Of a stretch of DNA of 64,000 nucleotides, positions 63,346-64,000 are shown piece after piece. The stretch spans positions 29,757-93,756 of the forward strand of contig RXJD01000063.1 in the NCBI GenBank assembly GCA_003987775.1, given 5' to 3'. The notes under the pieces are model-generated. The model saw only the letters and a list, made by a program, of their open reading frames with translations, made no database searches and was not told the DNA's origin. The stretch comes from Mycobacterium sp. (GTDB taxonomy: Bacteria > Actinomycetota > Actinomycetes > Mycobacteriales > Mycobacteriaceae). Positions within the stretch are counted from its first letter, which is position 1. The number at the start of each line of letters is the position of its first letter. The position numbers were made by a program, and so were the translations under genes.

Positions 63346-64000
63346 ATGTCGTTTGTAATCACCTCGCCGGAATTCGTGACGGCGGCAGCATCGGAACTGG
63401 CAAGTCTCGGCTCGACGGTCAGCGCGGCCAATGCCGCGGCCACCGGCCCCACTGTGTCGATGCTGGCCGCGGGCGCCGACGAGATCTCCGCGGCGGTCGC
63501 CGCGTTGTTCAGCGGACACGGCCAGTCGTACCAAGCACTCAGCGCGCAGGCAGAGGCGTTTCATCAGCAGTTTGTCCAGACCTTGGCGGCGGGCGCCGGC
63601 CAGTACACGGCCGCTGAGGCCGCCGCCGTATCTCCGCTGGGGCCACTGCTCGACCTCATCAATGCGCCTTTCCTGACGGCGTTCGGCCGACCGCTGATCG
63701 GCAACGGCGCCAACGCCGCACCGGGGTCCGGCAAAGACGGCGGGGCCGGCGGCTTCTTGTGGGGCAACGGCGGCAACGGCGGATCGGGGATTGGCGGAGG
63801 CGGTCAGAAGGGCGGTAACGGCGGGGCGGCCGGGCTGTTCGGCAACGGCGGCCGCGGCGGCGACGGCGGCGCCGGAGGAGCCGCTGCTAACGGCGGGGCC
63901 GGCGGTAACGGCGGAGCGGCCGGGCTGCTGGCGGGCACGGCCGGGGCCGGCGGCAACGGCGGGTACGCCATCAATCTCGCCGGCGGGAAGGGCGGGGCCG
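63346..64000 (+). CDS. PE_PGRS family protein, N-terminal part (PE_PGRS47-like)
   Basis: The gene begins with a PE domain ([19 protein letters not shown], about residues 1-95) of the kind exported by ESX-5, followed by the linker motif [17 protein letters not shown] Gly/Asn/Ala-rich PGRS region of GGxGG repeats starts at about residue 130. The frame runs off the window end, so length and C-terminus are unknown. Position after ephG matches PE_PGRS47 (Rv2741). A GTGGAGGTC ribosome site precedes the ATG. The encoded protein is expected on or outside the cell surface. Confidence 0.92.
   Translation, partial: MSFVITSPEFVTAAASELASLGSTVSAANAAATGPTVSMLAAGADEISAAVAALFSGHGQSYQALSAQAEAFHQQFVQTLAAGAGQYTAAEAAAVSPLGPLLDLINAPFLTAFGRPLIGNGANAAPGSGKDGGAGGFLWGNGGNGGSGIGGGGQKGGNGGAAGLFGNGGRGGDGGAGGAAANGGAGGNGGAAGLLAGTAGAGGNGGYAINLAGGKGGA

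Overview
The window is chromosomal DNA from a high-GC mycobacterium. Gene content and order follow the Mycobacterium tuberculosis Rv2672-Rv2741 stretch almost gene for gene (aftC, msrB, hemQ-hemY-hemE, dxs, ceoBC, dut, suhB, ppgK, sigA, sigB, ideR, sthA, nrdR, chiZ, lexA, hflX, dapF, miaA, miaB, recX, recA, ephG). It ends inside a PE_PGRS gene of the PE_PGRS47 type. PE_PGRS genes, IdeR, a sigA/sigB pair and AftC point to Mycobacterium, most likely a slow grower. recA has no intein, so this is not the M. tuberculosis complex. Gene identities rest on remembered family motifs and synteny, because no search could be run.

Layout. 1-9418: end of a secreted hydrolase, arabinan synthesis (aftC), msrB, a heme operon on the minus strand, echA15, a DUF3000 protein and an RNase D. 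9415-12844: dxs and a cation/proton antiporter with a long structured leader. 13150-17130: an accessory island between dxs and the Rv2689c-like RNA methyltransferase. It holds an EspG-like gene facing a tightly coupled five-gene operon: an unknown protein, two WXG100-type proteins, a polymorphic toxin with a restriction-endonuclease-fold C-terminus, and a HEAT-like probable immunity protein. 17319-30357: RNA methyltransferase, APC permease, ceoB/ceoC, several actinobacterial DUF proteins, dut, cei, suhB, ppgK and sigA. 30361-38931: a truncated DUF4352 fragment, a RidA protein, BrkB, sigB, ideR, DUF4192, sthA and a secreted serine protease. 39112-46966: PAC2, hydrolase, PhzF-like, nitrobindin-like, nrdR, the chiZ/lexA divergent SOS region and a large LGFP-repeat membrane protein. 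47278-60412: TerC, fadE20, hflX, dapF, miaA, EamA-type transporter, DUF349, miaB, recX and recA. 60582-64000: FhuF-like Fe-S protein, DUF3046, glycosyltransferase, ephG and the 5' part of a PE_PGRS gene.

Functional themes. Genome maintenance is represented by lexA, chiZ, recA and recX, with LexA-type boxes visible at lexA and recA and degenerate ones at chiZ. The heme enzymes HemE-HemY-HemQ form one translationally coupled operon. Potassium and cation homeostasis appears twice, in ceoBC and in the antiporter. Stress sigma control appears at sigB, whose upstream region carries an ECF-type promoter. The most novel item is the type VII secretion-linked toxin/immunity island. The toxin's AT-rich C-terminal coding region looks horizontally acquired.

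No tRNA, rRNA, CRISPR array or insertion sequence was recognised.
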